DNA from: Pontimonas sp.
GTDB lineage: Bacteria; Actinomycetota; Actinomycetes; Actinomycetales; Microbacteriaceae
Reading direction: 5' to 3'
Length of the DNA: 49,942 nt
Assembly: GCA_017852615.1 (NCBI GenBank)
Contig: JAFMKX010000003.1
Span: 1-49,942, forward strand
In this document: piece by piece, positions 40,660 to 49,942 of the stretch
Layout: every line of letters starts with the position of its first letter
Numbering within the stretch: position 1 is the stretch's first letter
The notes under the pieces: generated by a model
Databases searched by the model: none
What the model saw: the letters and a program-made list of their open reading frames with translations, nothing else
Told to the model about the DNA's origin: nothing
Translations under genes and position numbers: made by a program

Positions 40660-41339
40660 TAGTTCTCCCACTCTCCCCGAGCGACCTGGCGCAGAGAATC
40701 CTCGGGAACGACTCCGTGGCGGATGACTCGCCACGGACCCCCAGAGTCCAGCGCACTCGCATCCACAATCGTAGATCCGGCGTTCCCTGGAGCATCCGGG
40801 TAGGAAGCTCCCACTGGGCCGCCATCAAAATACAGGGGCACCCGATCGCCAAAATGAGCCACCGCCTCGTCCACGTTCAGTGCCGGCAAAGCTCCCGTGA
40901 CATTGGCGCTAGAAACAGCCATGGGGCCGGTGCTCACCAACAGCTCACGAGCAACTGGATGATCCGGCATGCGCAGAGCCACCGTGCCCTGGGTGTCTCC
41001 TAGATCCCAGGTGAGCTCTGGCAAAGCACGAAAAACAATGGTTACCCCTCCGGGCCAAAACGCGTCCATCAGGGCTTGAGCTCCCGCGGGAATATTCGAA
41101 ACGAGACGCGGCACTTCTTCGGCGGACCCCACCAAAACCGGCGGTGGCATGTGTCGGCCTCGGCCTTTGAGCGCTAAAAGATCATTGACGGCCGTGGGAG
41201 AAAAAGCGTCGCATCCCACCCCGTAGACCGTATCGGTGGGAATCACAATGCTGTGACCCTCGGAGAGCAGCTCCCGAGCACGCTCAATACCCTCACGCAG
41301 GGATTCCGCGTTGCCAGTATCGACGATTTCGTAAGACAC
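40659..41339 (-). CDS. tsaC: L-threonylcarbamoyladenylate synthase (Sua5/YrdC/YwlC, intact)
   Basis: IPTDTVYGVGCDAFSPTAVNDLLALKGR, FWPGGVTIVF, VALRMPDHP, VSSANVTG. Confidence 0.93.
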   Translation of the reverse strand: MSYEIVDTGNAESLREGIERARELLSEGHSIVIPTDTVYGVGCDAFSPTAVNDLLALKGRGRHMPPPVLVGSAEEVPRLVSNIPAGAQALMDAFWPGGVTIVFRALPELTWDLGDTQGTVALRMPDHPVARELLVSTGPMAVSSANVTGALPALNVDEAVAHFGDRVPLYFDGGPVGASYPDAPGNAGSTIVDASALDSGGPWRVIRHGVVPEDSLRQVARGEWEN

Positions 41340-41395
41340 CCAATCAGTCTAGTTCGCAGATGTCGACGAGCCCTGGGGCCTAGTCTGGAGGCATC

Positions 41396-42013
41396 ATGCT
41401 TTTTATTTTTGATATGGACAACGTCTTATACGACTACCACTGGCGGGATCGGATGGCCTCACTCACGGAGGTAACCGGAATGGACTTCCACGAATTGCGC
41501 CGCAGATGGTGGCATGACGAAGGCGAGTGGCAAGCAGAAGCCGGAAACCCCGACACCGGAGATGAATACATCGCTCGGGTGAACGAAGCCTTTGGCTCTG
41601 CCATCACGAGGCAAGAGTGGGTCGAAATGCGAAAACAAGCCATGGTTTTTCGCCCCGAAGTCGCTGAAGCCGCTGCCTTTGCCAAGAAACACGGCGACCT
41701 CACGCTGCTGACCAACAACGGGATGCTCATTGGTGAACACCTTCAAGAAGTGGCCCCGCACCTCGTTCCGATCTTCGGAGACCACATGTTTGCCACTGCT
41801 CACTACGGGGCTCGGAAACCCGACCCGCTGGTGTTTGAAAGAGTCCTCGAGAGATACCAAGCCGATGGCGCCACTACCTTCTTCGTGGATGATCACCCCG
41901 ACAATCTTCGCGGTGCTCAAGAAGTGGGTATTACCACCCAGTGGTTCTCACCCCACGACACCGGTAAGACGGTTCGCTCGAGTATCGAAAGCTTCCTCGA
42001 ATCTCAGAAGTAG
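41396..42013 (+). CDS. HAD-superfamily hydrolase
   Basis: FDMDNVLYDY motif I, LLTNNG motif II, ARKPDPLVFERVL, FFVDDHPDNLRGA. Confidence 0.9.
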   Translation: MLFIFDMDNVLYDYHWRDRMASLTEVTGMDFHELRRRWWHDEGEWQAEAGNPDTGDEYIARVNEAFGSAITRQEWVEMRKQAMVFRPEVAEAAAFAKKHGDLTLLTNNGMLIGEHLQEVAPHLVPIFGDHMFATAHYGARKPDPLVFERVLERYQADGATTFFVDDHPDNLRGAQEVGITTQWFSPHDTGKTVRSSIESFLESQK

Positions 42014-42026
42014 GAACCGGCACGCT

Positions 42027-42890
42027 CTAAGGCAAAAATCCTTGGGTGAAGCGGTCTCGGCCCACGAGGTCTTGCTCGGTCGATATCGCCCGGAAACCAG
42101 CCTCGTGGAGCAACGCTTTCACTGATTCCCCCTGAAGGTTTGAGTGCTCGATCATGATGACCCCACCGGGTCGCAGAATGGATGGGGCAAAACCCAAGAT
42201 TTCTCGCACCACGTCTAAACCGTCTTCTCCTCCAAAAAGTGCCAGTGGAGGATCAAAATCTGCGACTTCAGGGTCATTGGGGACCAGGTCTTTGGGCACA
42301 TACGGTGGATTCGCCACCACCAGGTCAAAAGAATCGTCCAGGCTTTGCGCTCCGAAACTTCCTAAATCCTCCTTGACTAGGGTGTTCTCCGGAGCCAGGG
42401 CCTGGCTATTGATTTCGAGATAGCCAAACGCTTCAGGAGATACCTCCACAGCAGTGACCTGAGCATGGGGTACTTCTCGCGCAATCGCGATACCCAGAAC
42501 CCCCGAACCCGCACACAAATCCAGAACACGAAGACCGTGCTCTCCCACCGCCAGTGTTTGCGCCTGGTCGATAGCGCGCAAGGCCATGGACTCAGTTTCA
42601 GGTCGGGGAACAAATACCCCCGGTCCCACACTCACCTCAAAGCTCAGAAAAGGTGCGTTGCCTGTGAGGTGCTGGAGTGGCTCACGTTTCTCTCGTCTGA
42701 CAACCAGAGCTTCCAAAGCCTCCAGATGGTGAGCATCAAGCTCGCCACCACGATGCGCACGGGCCAGCACTTCACCTCGAGGAATGCCCAACACGTGCGA
42801 GGCTAAACGCTCGGCATCAACACTGGGTGAGGGAACACCGGCGGTGTTCAGGCGTTGAGAGATGTCACGTAAGACATCGAGCAATTCCAT
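42027..42890 (-). CDS. prmC: Peptide chain release factor N5-glutamine methyltransferase
   Basis: RPETE, VLDLCAGSGVLGIA, VVANPPYVP. Confidence 0.94.
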   Translation of the reverse strand: MELLDVLRDISQRLNTAGVPSPSVDAERLASHVLGIPRGEVLARAHRGGELDAHHLEALEALVVRREKREPLQHLTGNAPFLSFEVSVGPGVFVPRPETESMALRAIDQAQTLAVGEHGLRVLDLCAGSGVLGIAIAREVPHAQVTAVEVSPEAFGYLEINSQALAPENTLVKEDLGSFGAQSLDDSFDLVVANPPYVPKDLVPNDPEVADFDPPLALFGGEDGLDVVREILGFAPSILRPGGVIMIEHSNLQGESVKALLHEAGFRAISTEQDLVGRDRFTQGFLP

Positions 42891-43966
42891 TAGGACTCGC
42901 CAAGTGCTTGTAAGCGCTCCGCTTCATCAGCTTCAATGCAGGATCGGATGACGGGCTCTAGGGCTCCGTTCATGACCTGGTCAAGGTTGTAGGACTTATA
43001 TCCGGTGCGGTGATCCGCAATCCGGTTTTCGGGAAAGTTATACGTTCTGATCCGCTCGGAGCGATCCATCCCGCGGATTTGGCTTTTTCGCGCGTCAGAT
43101 TGCGCAGCGGCGATTTCTTCTTGCTGCTTGGCCAGAATCCGCGCACGAAGAACTCTCATTCCGGCCTCGCGGTTTTGAATCTGGCTTTTCTCGTTTTGCA
43201 TCGACACGACAATGCCGGTGGGAAGGTGGGTGATGCGCACCGCGGAGTCCGTGGTGTTCACCGATTGGCCCCCGGGACCGCTGGATCGAAAAACATCGAT
43301 CTTGAGGTCGTTGGGGCTGATGTCTACTTCCTCGGGCTCATCCACTTCAGGAAACACCAAAACCCCGGTGGTCGAGGTGTGGATGCGTCCCTGGGATTCC
43401 GTCACCGGAACGCGCTGGACCCGGTGGACGCCACCCTCATATTTCAAACTCGCCCAGACTCCTTCTGCAGGATCCGTGGCAGAAGACTTGATCGCGACTT
43501 GGACGTTTTTAAAGCCGCCCATGTCACTTTCGGTTTTATCCAAAACCTCCGTCTTCCACCCCCGCGATTCCGCGTAATGGAGATACATGCGCAGGAGATC
43601 GGCGGCAAACAAGGCGCTTTCTTCGCCGCCCTCGCCCCCTTTGATGTCCATGATGACATCCCGACCATCGTCAGGGTCACGAGGAATCAGCAGTGATCGC
43701 AAGCTTTCGGTTGCCTCGACAAGAGCCTGCTCTAATCCTGGAACCTCTGCTGCCATCGATTCGTCTTCGCTGGCGAACTCTTTGGCCGCTGCTACGTCTT
43801 CGGTGAGACCCACCATCCGCTCGTGAGCGGCAATGATTTTGGAGAGCTCCGCAAATCGACGATTGAGTTTTTTAGAGAGACCTGCATCAGCGTGGACCGC
43901 GGGGTCGCCAAGCCTGACTTGAAGCTCGGCGTGCTCCGCGATCAACGCATCAACAGAATCAAACAT
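42890..43966 (-). CDS. prfA: Peptide chain release factor 1
   Basis: [20 protein letters not shown] motif, [19 protein letters not shown]. Confidence 0.97.
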   Translation of the reverse strand: MFDSVDALIAEHAELQVRLGDPAVHADAGLSKKLNRRFAELSKIIAAHERMVGLTEDVAAAKEFASEDESMAAEVPGLEQALVEATESLRSLLIPRDPDDGRDVIMDIKGGEGGEESALFAADLLRMYLHYAESRGWKTEVLDKTESDMGGFKNVQVAIKSSATDPAEGVWASLKYEGGVHRVQRVPVTESQGRIHTSTTGVLVFPEVDEPEEVDISPNDLKIDVFRSSGPGGQSVNTTDSAVRITHLPTGIVVSMQNEKSQIQNREAGMRVLRARILAKQQEEIAAAQSDARKSQIRGMDRSERIRTYNFPENRIADHRTGYKSYNLDQVMNGALEPVIRSCIEADEAERLQALGES

Positions 43967-43974
43967 GATCAGTC

Positions 43975-45528
43975 TTAGTTGCTAGTACTGGCTTGTTTGC
44001 CCATAGCAACGAGGAACTCCACGTTAGACGAGGACTTCTTCATGGCCTCCAGTGCCACGTTGAGAGCCGCAGAGGTGTCCAAGGAGCCCATCGACTTCCG
44101 GATTCCAGCAATAGCGGCCGCTTCGTCCGAAGCCAACAGCAAATCATCCCGCTTAGTGCGAGTTGCCGCAATATCCACAGCAGGGAACATTCTCGAGCTG
44201 GCGCATCCGGCATCCAAGTGGAGCTCCCAGGTGGCGGTGCTCGAGATTTCGCTCGCGACAACGTCATCCACAGCCAAACCGGTTCCCGTTACCAGGGTTC
44301 CCAGAATAGTCAGCGATCCGCCGCCATCAACATTGCGAGCCGCACCGAAGAGCTTCTTGGTGGGGTGCACCCACGCGGTGTCACTGCCACCGCGACTCGT
44401 GCCACCAATGCTCTGCTGGTATGCCCGGGCCAGTCTGGTCAAGGAATCAAAGAGCACGACAACGTCGTGGCCAAGCTCCACCAAACGCTTGGCGCGCTCG
44501 ATAGCGAGCTCTGCGATGGTGGTGTGATCATCCGAGGACCGATCGAAGGTCGAGGCAATAACTTCGCCTTTGGCTTCCCGCGCGATTTCGGTAATGGCTT
44601 CAGGCTGCTCATCTACCAAGACCATCATGATGTGAGCATCAGGAGCATTCACCGCCACAGCGTGAGCCAGGGAATTCAGCAGCGTCGACTTACCGCTTCC
44701 CGCGGCACCAATGACGACACCTCGTTGTCCCTTACCCACCGGAGCAAAGACATCCACCATGCGACCCGACGTCTCATCGGAGGTGGTCTCCATCAGGTAA
44801 CGCTGCGTGGGATACACCGCGCTCAGCGCAGAAAACTCGACTCTGCTGGCAGCTTCGTCCACGGTTTGGCCATTGACACTGTCAATGCTGACCAGAGCGT
44901 TGTACTTCTGTCGCCCTTGGTGTTCTCCTTCACGCGGCTGACGAATCGCACCGATCACGGCGTCACCCTTGCGGAGGTTATATTTCTTGACCTGGCCTAG
45001 AGAGACATACACATCGGTAGGTCCTGGCAAGTAACCCTGAGTGCGAACAAACGCATAGTTATCCAGGACGTCCAAGATTCCTCCAATAGGAATCAAGACA
45101 TCGTCATCGGAAATTTCGGGTTCGCCATCTTCGCTGTATCCACCGCGTCCACGCCGGCGATCACGGCCGCGTCCACGACCTCGGTTGCGGTTATAGCCGC
45201 CACCTTCGCCATTGTCCTCAGAGTTATCATCTCCGTTATCGGATTCTGGGGAAGCGTCGTTCGCTTCTGACTTGGGCTCAGACTTATCGTCTTTAGTCGA
45301 GCCAGATGCTCGCCTGCGGCGAGGTCGCTCGGGCGCGCCTTCGGCAGGAGCATCGCTGCTCTTCGCGTCGGGTGCCGCGGCGGGGGTGCTTTCTTGGTTG
45401 GTAGCTTCTGAAGAGTCAGTGGCCTTGGTGGCCAGAGTCTCAGAATTTACTCTGCGTGGAGCTCGTTTGCGGGGAGCTGATTTTTCAGCTTCTGGCGCAC
45501 CATTCGAGTCCGTGTTATCTAAATCCAT
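43975..45528 (-). CDS. rho: Transcription termination factor Rho, highly divergent
   Basis: [47 protein letters not shown] (Rho RNA-BD), [37 protein letters not shown] aaggag before ATG at 45528. Confidence 0.9.
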   Translation of the reverse strand: MDLDNTDSNGAPEAEKSAPRKRAPRRVNSETLATKATDSSEATNQESTPAAAPDAKSSDAPAEGAPERPRRRRASGSTKDDKSEPKSEANDASPESDNGDDNSEDNGEGGGYNRNRGRGRGRDRRRGRGGYSEDGEPEISDDDVLIPIGGILDVLDNYAFVRTQGYLPGPTDVYVSLGQVKKYNLRKGDAVIGAIRQPREGEHQGRQKYNALVSIDSVNGQTVDEAASRVEFSALSAVYPTQRYLMETTSDETSGRMVDVFAPVGKGQRGVVIGAAGSGKSTLLNSLAHAVAVNAPDAHIMMVLVDEQPEAITEIAREAKGEVIASTFDRSSDDHTTIAELAIERAKRLVELGHDVVVLFDSLTRLARAYQQSIGGTSRGGSDTAWVHPTKKLFGAARNVDGGGSLTILGTLVTGTGLAVDDVVASEISSTATWELHLDAGCASSRMFPAVDIAATRTKRDDLLLASDEAAAIAGIRKSMGSLDTSAALNVALEAMKKSSSNVEFLVAMGKQASTSN

Positions 45529-45545
45529 GTTTCTCCTTATAAAGC

Positions 45546-45590
45546 GCCGCAGATGCGGCAACCGATGGTTGCCTCTCCACTGCGTAGTGA
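45546..45590 (-). promoter_or_regulatory. Cluster of overlapping hairpins in the rho 5' leader
   Basis: GGCAACC-gat-GGTTGCC (45557-45573), GCCGC-agat-GCGGC (45546-45559), CACT-gcgt-AGTG (45579-45590); first two share 3 nt. Confidence 0.55.
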
Positions 45591-45692
45591 GCCAGAGGGC
45601 CTGTGGGATTTACTCCCCTGTCACGAATGACCCTCGCGCCGTTTAACATGCGTGGCGTTGCAATGATGAGGCTTCTCCCAGCGCCAACTGGT

Positions 45693-46637
45693 TCAGTCGG
45701 CGAGCGTGGGAACTTCCTCCACTGTAGCACCTCGTTCGTCGACGGTGAGCATATGGCTAGCCCACGACCCACCGCCATGGCTCTCCACAATGCTGGCTAC
45801 TTCCGCGCGCTGAGAGGGATCCGAGCACAAAATCAACACCGAGGGACCAGCCCCCGAGACCACAGCAGCAAAACCCTGTTTGCGCAATTTTTGGAGCAAA
45901 TCATCGGTGTCTTGCATCGCACTCGCCCGATAGGTCTGGTGCAATTTATCTTCGGTCGCCTCAAAAAGTAGCTCAGGGCTTTGAATCAAGGCAGCAATGA
46001 GCAGAGCCGATCGAGACAGGTTGAAGATCGCGTCCTGGTGTGGCACGGTATCGGGCTGCAGACTTCTTGCCAATTGGGTGGACATGCTGGCCTCCTGGGG
46101 AACGGCCACAACTAACGAAACTCCGCGGTGGACGCTGAGCTTCTTATGTTTGGGGCCCTGATCTGTCATCCAGGCAATAGTGAGTCCCCCGAACAGTGAG
46201 GGCGCAATGTTATCCGGGTGCCCTTCCATCTCCGTGGCGATCGCGAGCAGCTCTGAGGCGTCGAAGCTTTCGAAACCCTCCAACAAACCTTTTGCCGCCA
46301 TCACACCCGCAACAATTGCTGCACCCGAGGAACCCAGTCCTCGACCGTGAGGGATGGTGTTGTGGGCAACAAGGTGCAGACCTGGTGCCGTTACTCCTTT
46401 GGCGGCAAACGCATGAAGAAGTGACTTGGCAATCAGGTTTGTTTCATCAGTGGGAACTTCACCTTCGCCAACGCCGTGCACCTCAACCGTGATGCCAGTG
46501 CCCTCCACCACGGTGGCACTGAGACGATCCCCCATGGTCAAGGCCATACCTAAGGTGTCAAAGCCTGGACCTAGATTGGCTGTCGTCGCCGGAACAGAAA
46601 CCTCGACGGAGCGCCCGAGTGGGATGGCGTGAGTCAT
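45693..46637 (-). CDS. thrB: Homoserine kinase
   Basis: [40 protein letters not shown] motif, GAGPSVL. Confidence 0.95.
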   Translation of the reverse strand: MTHAIPLGRSVEVSVPATTANLGPGFDTLGMALTMGDRLSATVVEGTGITVEVHGVGEGEVPTDETNLIAKSLLHAFAAKGVTAPGLHLVAHNTIPHGRGLGSSGAAIVAGVMAAKGLLEGFESFDASELLAIATEMEGHPDNIAPSLFGGLTIAWMTDQGPKHKKLSVHRGVSLVVAVPQEASMSTQLARSLQPDTVPHQDAIFNLSRSALLIAALIQSPELLFEATEDKLHQTYRASAMQDTDDLLQKLRKQGFAAVVSGAGPSVLILCSDPSQRAEVASIVESHGGGSWASHMLTVDERGATVEEVPTLAD

Positions 46638-47773
46638 GAGCTACTCCCCAGTCCCAACACCTGAGCGATGTGGGCAGAATCAATCGGAACTTTGGTGGGT
46701 TGCGCATCGCTACCATCGGCGTTCTTGAGAGCCCAAGCGGGGTCTTTCAAGCCGTGACCAGTCACGGTGAGAACGACAGTCGCACCCTTATCCAACACGC
46801 CCGCCTCAGATCGCTCCAACAACCCCGCGACACTAATGGCAGAGGAGGGTTCCACAAAGACGCCGACGGTCTGGGAAAGGAGGCGATGCGCTGCGAGAAT
46901 CCCGGCGTCATCAATCTCACCGAAATAGCCGTTGCTATCCGCCTGAGCAGCCAGCGCAAGATCCCACGAAGCAGGATTACCGATACGAATAGCGGTCGCG
47001 ATGGTGTCGGGGTTTTTCACCCGTTCACCCCGAACAAAAGGCGCCGATCCCGAGGCCTGGAAGCCAAACATTCGAGGAATTCTGTTGGTGGCACCGCGAC
47101 GGGCTTCTTCGGAATATCCGCGGTGATATGCGGTGTAGTTTCCGGCATTTCCAACCGGAAGGAAGTGGTAGTCCGGTGCTTGTCCCAGGACTTCAACTAC
47201 TTCAAAAGCCGCCGTCTTCTGGCCTTCGATGCGGTCATTATTGACGGAGTTCACCAAATGAATGGGGTAGTTATCAGCCAAATCCCTGGCCAAATCGAGG
47301 CAATCATCAAAGTTGCCCTTCACCTGCAAAACGTGAGCGTTGTGGGCGATGGCCTGGGAAAGTTTGCCCATGGAAATTTTTCCATCAGGAACCAGCACTG
47401 CTGAGGTGAGCCCGCCATAAGCCGCATACGCAGCAGCCGAGGCGGAAGTATTTCCCGTCGAAGCGCAAATGACCACTTGGGCGCCGCGCTCTTTGGCCTT
47501 GGTCACCGCCATAGTCATACCGCGGTCTTTGAATGACCCAGTGGGGTTCATCCCCTCAAATTTCACGAACACGCGAAGCCCAGTCATCTCCGAGAGGCTG
47601 TGGGCCTCAATCAGGGGAGTGCCGCCCTCGCCCAAGGTGACCACCGGGGTGGCTTTACTCACATCAAGACGATCCGCGTATTCATGAAGAACACCGCGCC
47701 ACTGTCGTGAACCGCGTGCGTGCCGGGGGCCTACGGGCTTGGAGCCTCGAAAAAAACCGCGTTTGCTTGCCAT
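46634..47773 (-). CDS. thrC: Threonine synthase
   Basis: [18 protein letters not shown]-lysine motif, [15 protein letters not shown]. Confidence 0.96.
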   Translation of the reverse strand: MASKRGFFRGSKPVGPRHARGSRQWRGVLHEYADRLDVSKATPVVTLGEGGTPLIEAHSLSEMTGLRVFVKFEGMNPTGSFKDRGMTMAVTKAKERGAQVVICASTGNTSASAAAYAAYGGLTSAVLVPDGKISMGKLSQAIAHNAHVLQVKGNFDDCLDLARDLADNYPIHLVNSVNNDRIEGQKTAAFEVVEVLGQAPDYHFLPVGNAGNYTAYHRGYSEEARRGATNRIPRMFGFQASGSAPFVRGERVKNPDTIATAIRIGNPASWDLALAAQADSNGYFGEIDDAGILAAHRLLSQTVGVFVEPSSAISVAGLLERSEAGVLDKGATVVLTVTGHGLKDPAWALKNADGSDAQPTKVPIDSAHIAQVLGLGSSS

Positions 47774-47778
47774 GGTTA

Positions 47779-49098
47779 CTATCCCTCTACTCGCAACACA
47801 CCGGCAATACTCACGACCACGGGGTGTTTGCCTAACGCTTCAATCGTGGCCTGGCCCCTGGCTTCAGAGGCTAAGTGCGTTTGAATAACCAGCGTAGCGG
47901 TCTGCTCACTGCCTTCCGGGCCCATTGCGCCACTTTGGTGCAGCGTTTCGACCGAAACATCGTGATCGCTGAAGACACCCGCAATTGCTGCCAAAACACC
48001 GGGCTGGTCTTTCACGACGACACTGATTTGCAGGCGTGAATTGACATGGGCAAGAGGAATGCTCGGCAGGTCGGCGTGGGTACTCTCCCCCACACCGGGA
48101 CCGCCCACCACGTGACGCCTAGCAGCGGAGACAATATCTCCCAATACCGCTGAGGCTGTTTCTAATCCTCCAGCCCCTGCGCCATAGAACATGAGCGGGC
48201 CAGCCGCCTCGGCTTCCACATAGACCGCGTTGTTGGCGCCATGTGCTGCGGCCAACGGATGGGTCCTAGGAATCAAGGTGGGGTGAACCCTGGTGCTGAC
48301 ACCTTCGCGGTGAGTGACGGGATCGACCAGTCGTTCACAAATGGCCAACAACTTGATGACATGTCCCGAGCGTTTTGCCGCGTCCATTTCGGCACTGGTT
48401 ACCCCGGTGATTCCTTCCCGATGCACGTCCTCCAACGGAACGGCAGTGTGAAAGGCAAGCGAGGACAAGATGCAGGCTTTTTGAGCCGCGTCATAGCCTT
48501 CAATATCTGCCGTGGGGTCCGCTTCGGCATATCCCAGATCCGATGCGGCCGAAAGCGCTTGGTCAAAGCTCAGTCCCTTGGTGTCCATCTCATCCAAGAT
48601 GTAGTTAGTCGTGCCGTTGACGATTCCCATGATTTTTGTCACGTGATCGCCCGCGAGTGAATCACGCAGGGGACGAATGATCGGGATCGCGGCAGCAACC
48701 GCCGCTTCGTAATACAGTTGCGCCCCCACTTTGGCGGCAGCAGCGAACAGTTCTGGGCCATGCTCGGCTAAGAGCGCCTTATTCGCGGTGATCACATCCG
48801 CACCGGATTGCAATGCCTTCAGAATTAGGGTGCGTGCGGGTTCAATTCCCCCCATCAACTCCACCACGATGTCAGCTCCCACCAACAAGGCCTCAGCATC
48901 GGTGGTGAGCAAGTCTTTCGGAATGGGCGTACTTCGTGGGGCGGTGAGGTCTCGAACGGCAACTCCAATGAGTTGCAAACCAGCACCACTGCGTTGACCG
49001 AGTTCCTCTCCCGCTTCCAAGAGACGATGAGCGACCTGGGCACCCACCGTGCCCCCACCCAAAATGGCAACCCTGAGGTCGCGATAGTTTTCCCGCAT
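47779..49098 (-). CDS. hom: Homoserine dehydrogenase
   Basis: [57 protein letters not shown]-terminal ACT domain. Confidence 0.96.
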   Translation of the reverse strand: MRENYRDLRVAILGGGTVGAQVAHRLLEAGEELGQRSGAGLQLIGVAVRDLTAPRSTPIPKDLLTTDAEALLVGADIVVELMGGIEPARTLILKALQSGADVITANKALLAEHGPELFAAAAKVGAQLYYEAAVAAAIPIIRPLRDSLAGDHVTKIMGIVNGTTNYILDEMDTKGLSFDQALSAASDLGYAEADPTADIEGYDAAQKACILSSLAFHTAVPLEDVHREGITGVTSAEMDAAKRSGHVIKLLAICERLVDPVTHREGVSTRVHPTLIPRTHPLAAAHGANNAVYVEAEAAGPLMFYGAGAGGLETASAVLGDIVSAARRHVVGGPGVGESTHADLPSIPLAHVNSRLQISVVVKDQPGVLAAIAGVFSDHDVSVETLHQSGAMGPEGSEQTATLVIQTHLASEARGQATIEALGKHPVVVSIAGVLRVEG

Positions 49099-49942
49099 TA
49101 GTGTGCTCCTCGTTTGGTGGAACCCAGCCCACGGTCCCGTGCGATGAGATCAGCTACCGTTTCGCCTTCGACCATAAGTTCGTGGGTGCCTTGGTGGACC
49201 GCAACAACGCTGGGGCGCCCGACCGCGTTGTAGTTACTGGAGAGTGAGTAGCAATAGGCCCCCGTGGCCGCCACGGCCAGGATGTCACCGGGGGCAACAT
49301 CGCCGGGTAGGAAATCAACATCGACGACAATGTCGCCACTTTCACAATGTTTGCCCACCACTCGAACAAGCGCGGGCGGAGCATCCGAAACCCTAGAGAC
49401 GATGCGCGCGCTGTAGTGCGCTCCATACAACGCCGGCCTGGCATTGTCACTCATTCCACCATCGACACTCACATAGAGCCTGGTGGCCACAGACGAATCG
49501 GGAAGGGTAACCGCCACAGGCTTGACCACACCCACGCGATACAGGGTGATTCCCGCGGGCCCGGAAATGATTCGGCCTGGTTCAAACGCGAGGTGTGGCA
49601 TCGGTAGTCCGCGAGACGATGTTTCGTGGGCCACATGATCCACAATTTGAGGAATCAAATCAGCGATGTCCATCGGGTCATCCGCTTCGGTATAGGCGAT
49701 GCCAAAACCGCCCCCGAGATTCATAGTCGGCACCTCGCCTGTTTCGAGAAGTCGCGCGTAGAGATCCACGAGCCTTGTCGCGGATTCCACAAAGCCTTCC
49801 ACGGCAAAAATTTGGGAACCGATGTGAGAGTGCAGACCCACGAATTCGAGATTCGGAAGTTCACGCGCCCGCTGAGCTAGGTCGAAGGCTTCACTGGGCG
49901 AGAGGCCAAACTTTTGATCCTCGCGCGCAGTAGCCAAGTAAT
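49098..49942 (-). CDS. lysA: Diaminopimelate decarboxylase (C-terminal part; N-terminus beyond window)
   Basis: GLHSHIGSQI, NLGGGFGIAY, EPGRIISG, CESGDI, GAYCYSLSSNYN. Confidence 0.94.
   Translation of the reverse strand, partial: YLATAREDQKFGLSPSEAFDLAQRARELPNLEFVGLHSHIGSQIFAVEGFVESATRLVDLYARLLETGEVPTMNLGGGFGIAYTEADDPMDIADLIPQIVDHVAHETSSRGLPMPHLAFEPGRIISGPAGITLYRVGVVKPVAVTLPDSSVATRLYVSVDGGMSDNARPALYGAHYSARIVSRVSDAPPALVRVVGKHCESGDIVVDVDFLPGDVAPGDILAVAATGAYCYSLSSNYNAVGRPSVVAVHQGTHELMVEGETVADLIARDRGLGSTKRGAH

Noticed and set aside
40659-41339. The two Sua5/YrdC genes as flanking duplication/recombination repeats of the polyamine block
   Set aside because: The two proteins are strongly diverged, with different active-site content, so they could not have served as recent recombination repeats.
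45090-45240. Repetitive Arg/Gly-rich DNA in rho as a tandem repeat
   Set aside because: Coding low complexity ([13 protein letters not shown]) without a regular DNA repeat unit; a known feature of actinobacterial Rho inserts.

Overview
This window is a densely packed actinobacterial chromosome segment. It is probably Microbacteriaceae-like, an inference from gene order and protein style. I found no rRNA, tRNA, CRISPR array, prophage or transposon. Left part (1-20 kb): rnj-dapA-thyX, a thioredoxin/DUF4395/OsmC thiol-redox cluster, dapB, a CstR-like repressor with a CoA-disulfide-reductase-rhodanese flavoprotein and an apparent operator, an MpaB-family protein, tandem FKBP, gabT, asparaginase II, ald, an orphan EccC/FtsK-like ATPase next to a zinc-ribbon/FHA-like protein, and a divergent membrane protein with an HExxH motif. 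Middle: the complete F1Fo ATP synthase operon atpBEFHAGDC (20988-27700). Right: the lysA-hom-thrC-thrB-rho-prfA-prmC-tsaC-wecA-atpI-like series that in many actinobacteria runs straight into atpB. Here an ~11 kb polyamine uptake and catabolism block (27904-39092) lies between the atpI-like gene and atpB. The most interesting items are: (1) a very divergent Rho lacking the usual Rho-N domain, with altered P-loop, DERPE motif and RNA-binding loops, and overlapping leader hairpins; (2) a catalytically degraded YrdC/Sua5 paralog translationally coupled to a class III aminotransferase in the polyamine operon; (3) a self-contained persulfide-sensing module with a 16-bp CsoR/CstR-type operator; (4) an uncharacterised membrane-anchored HExxH coiled-coil protein divergent from a zinc-ribbon/FHA-like gene and an orphan EccC-like ATPase; (5) palindromic Lrp-type operator candidates upstream of ald and in the polyamine regulator intergenic region. 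All functional calls come from reading motifs by eye; no database search was run.
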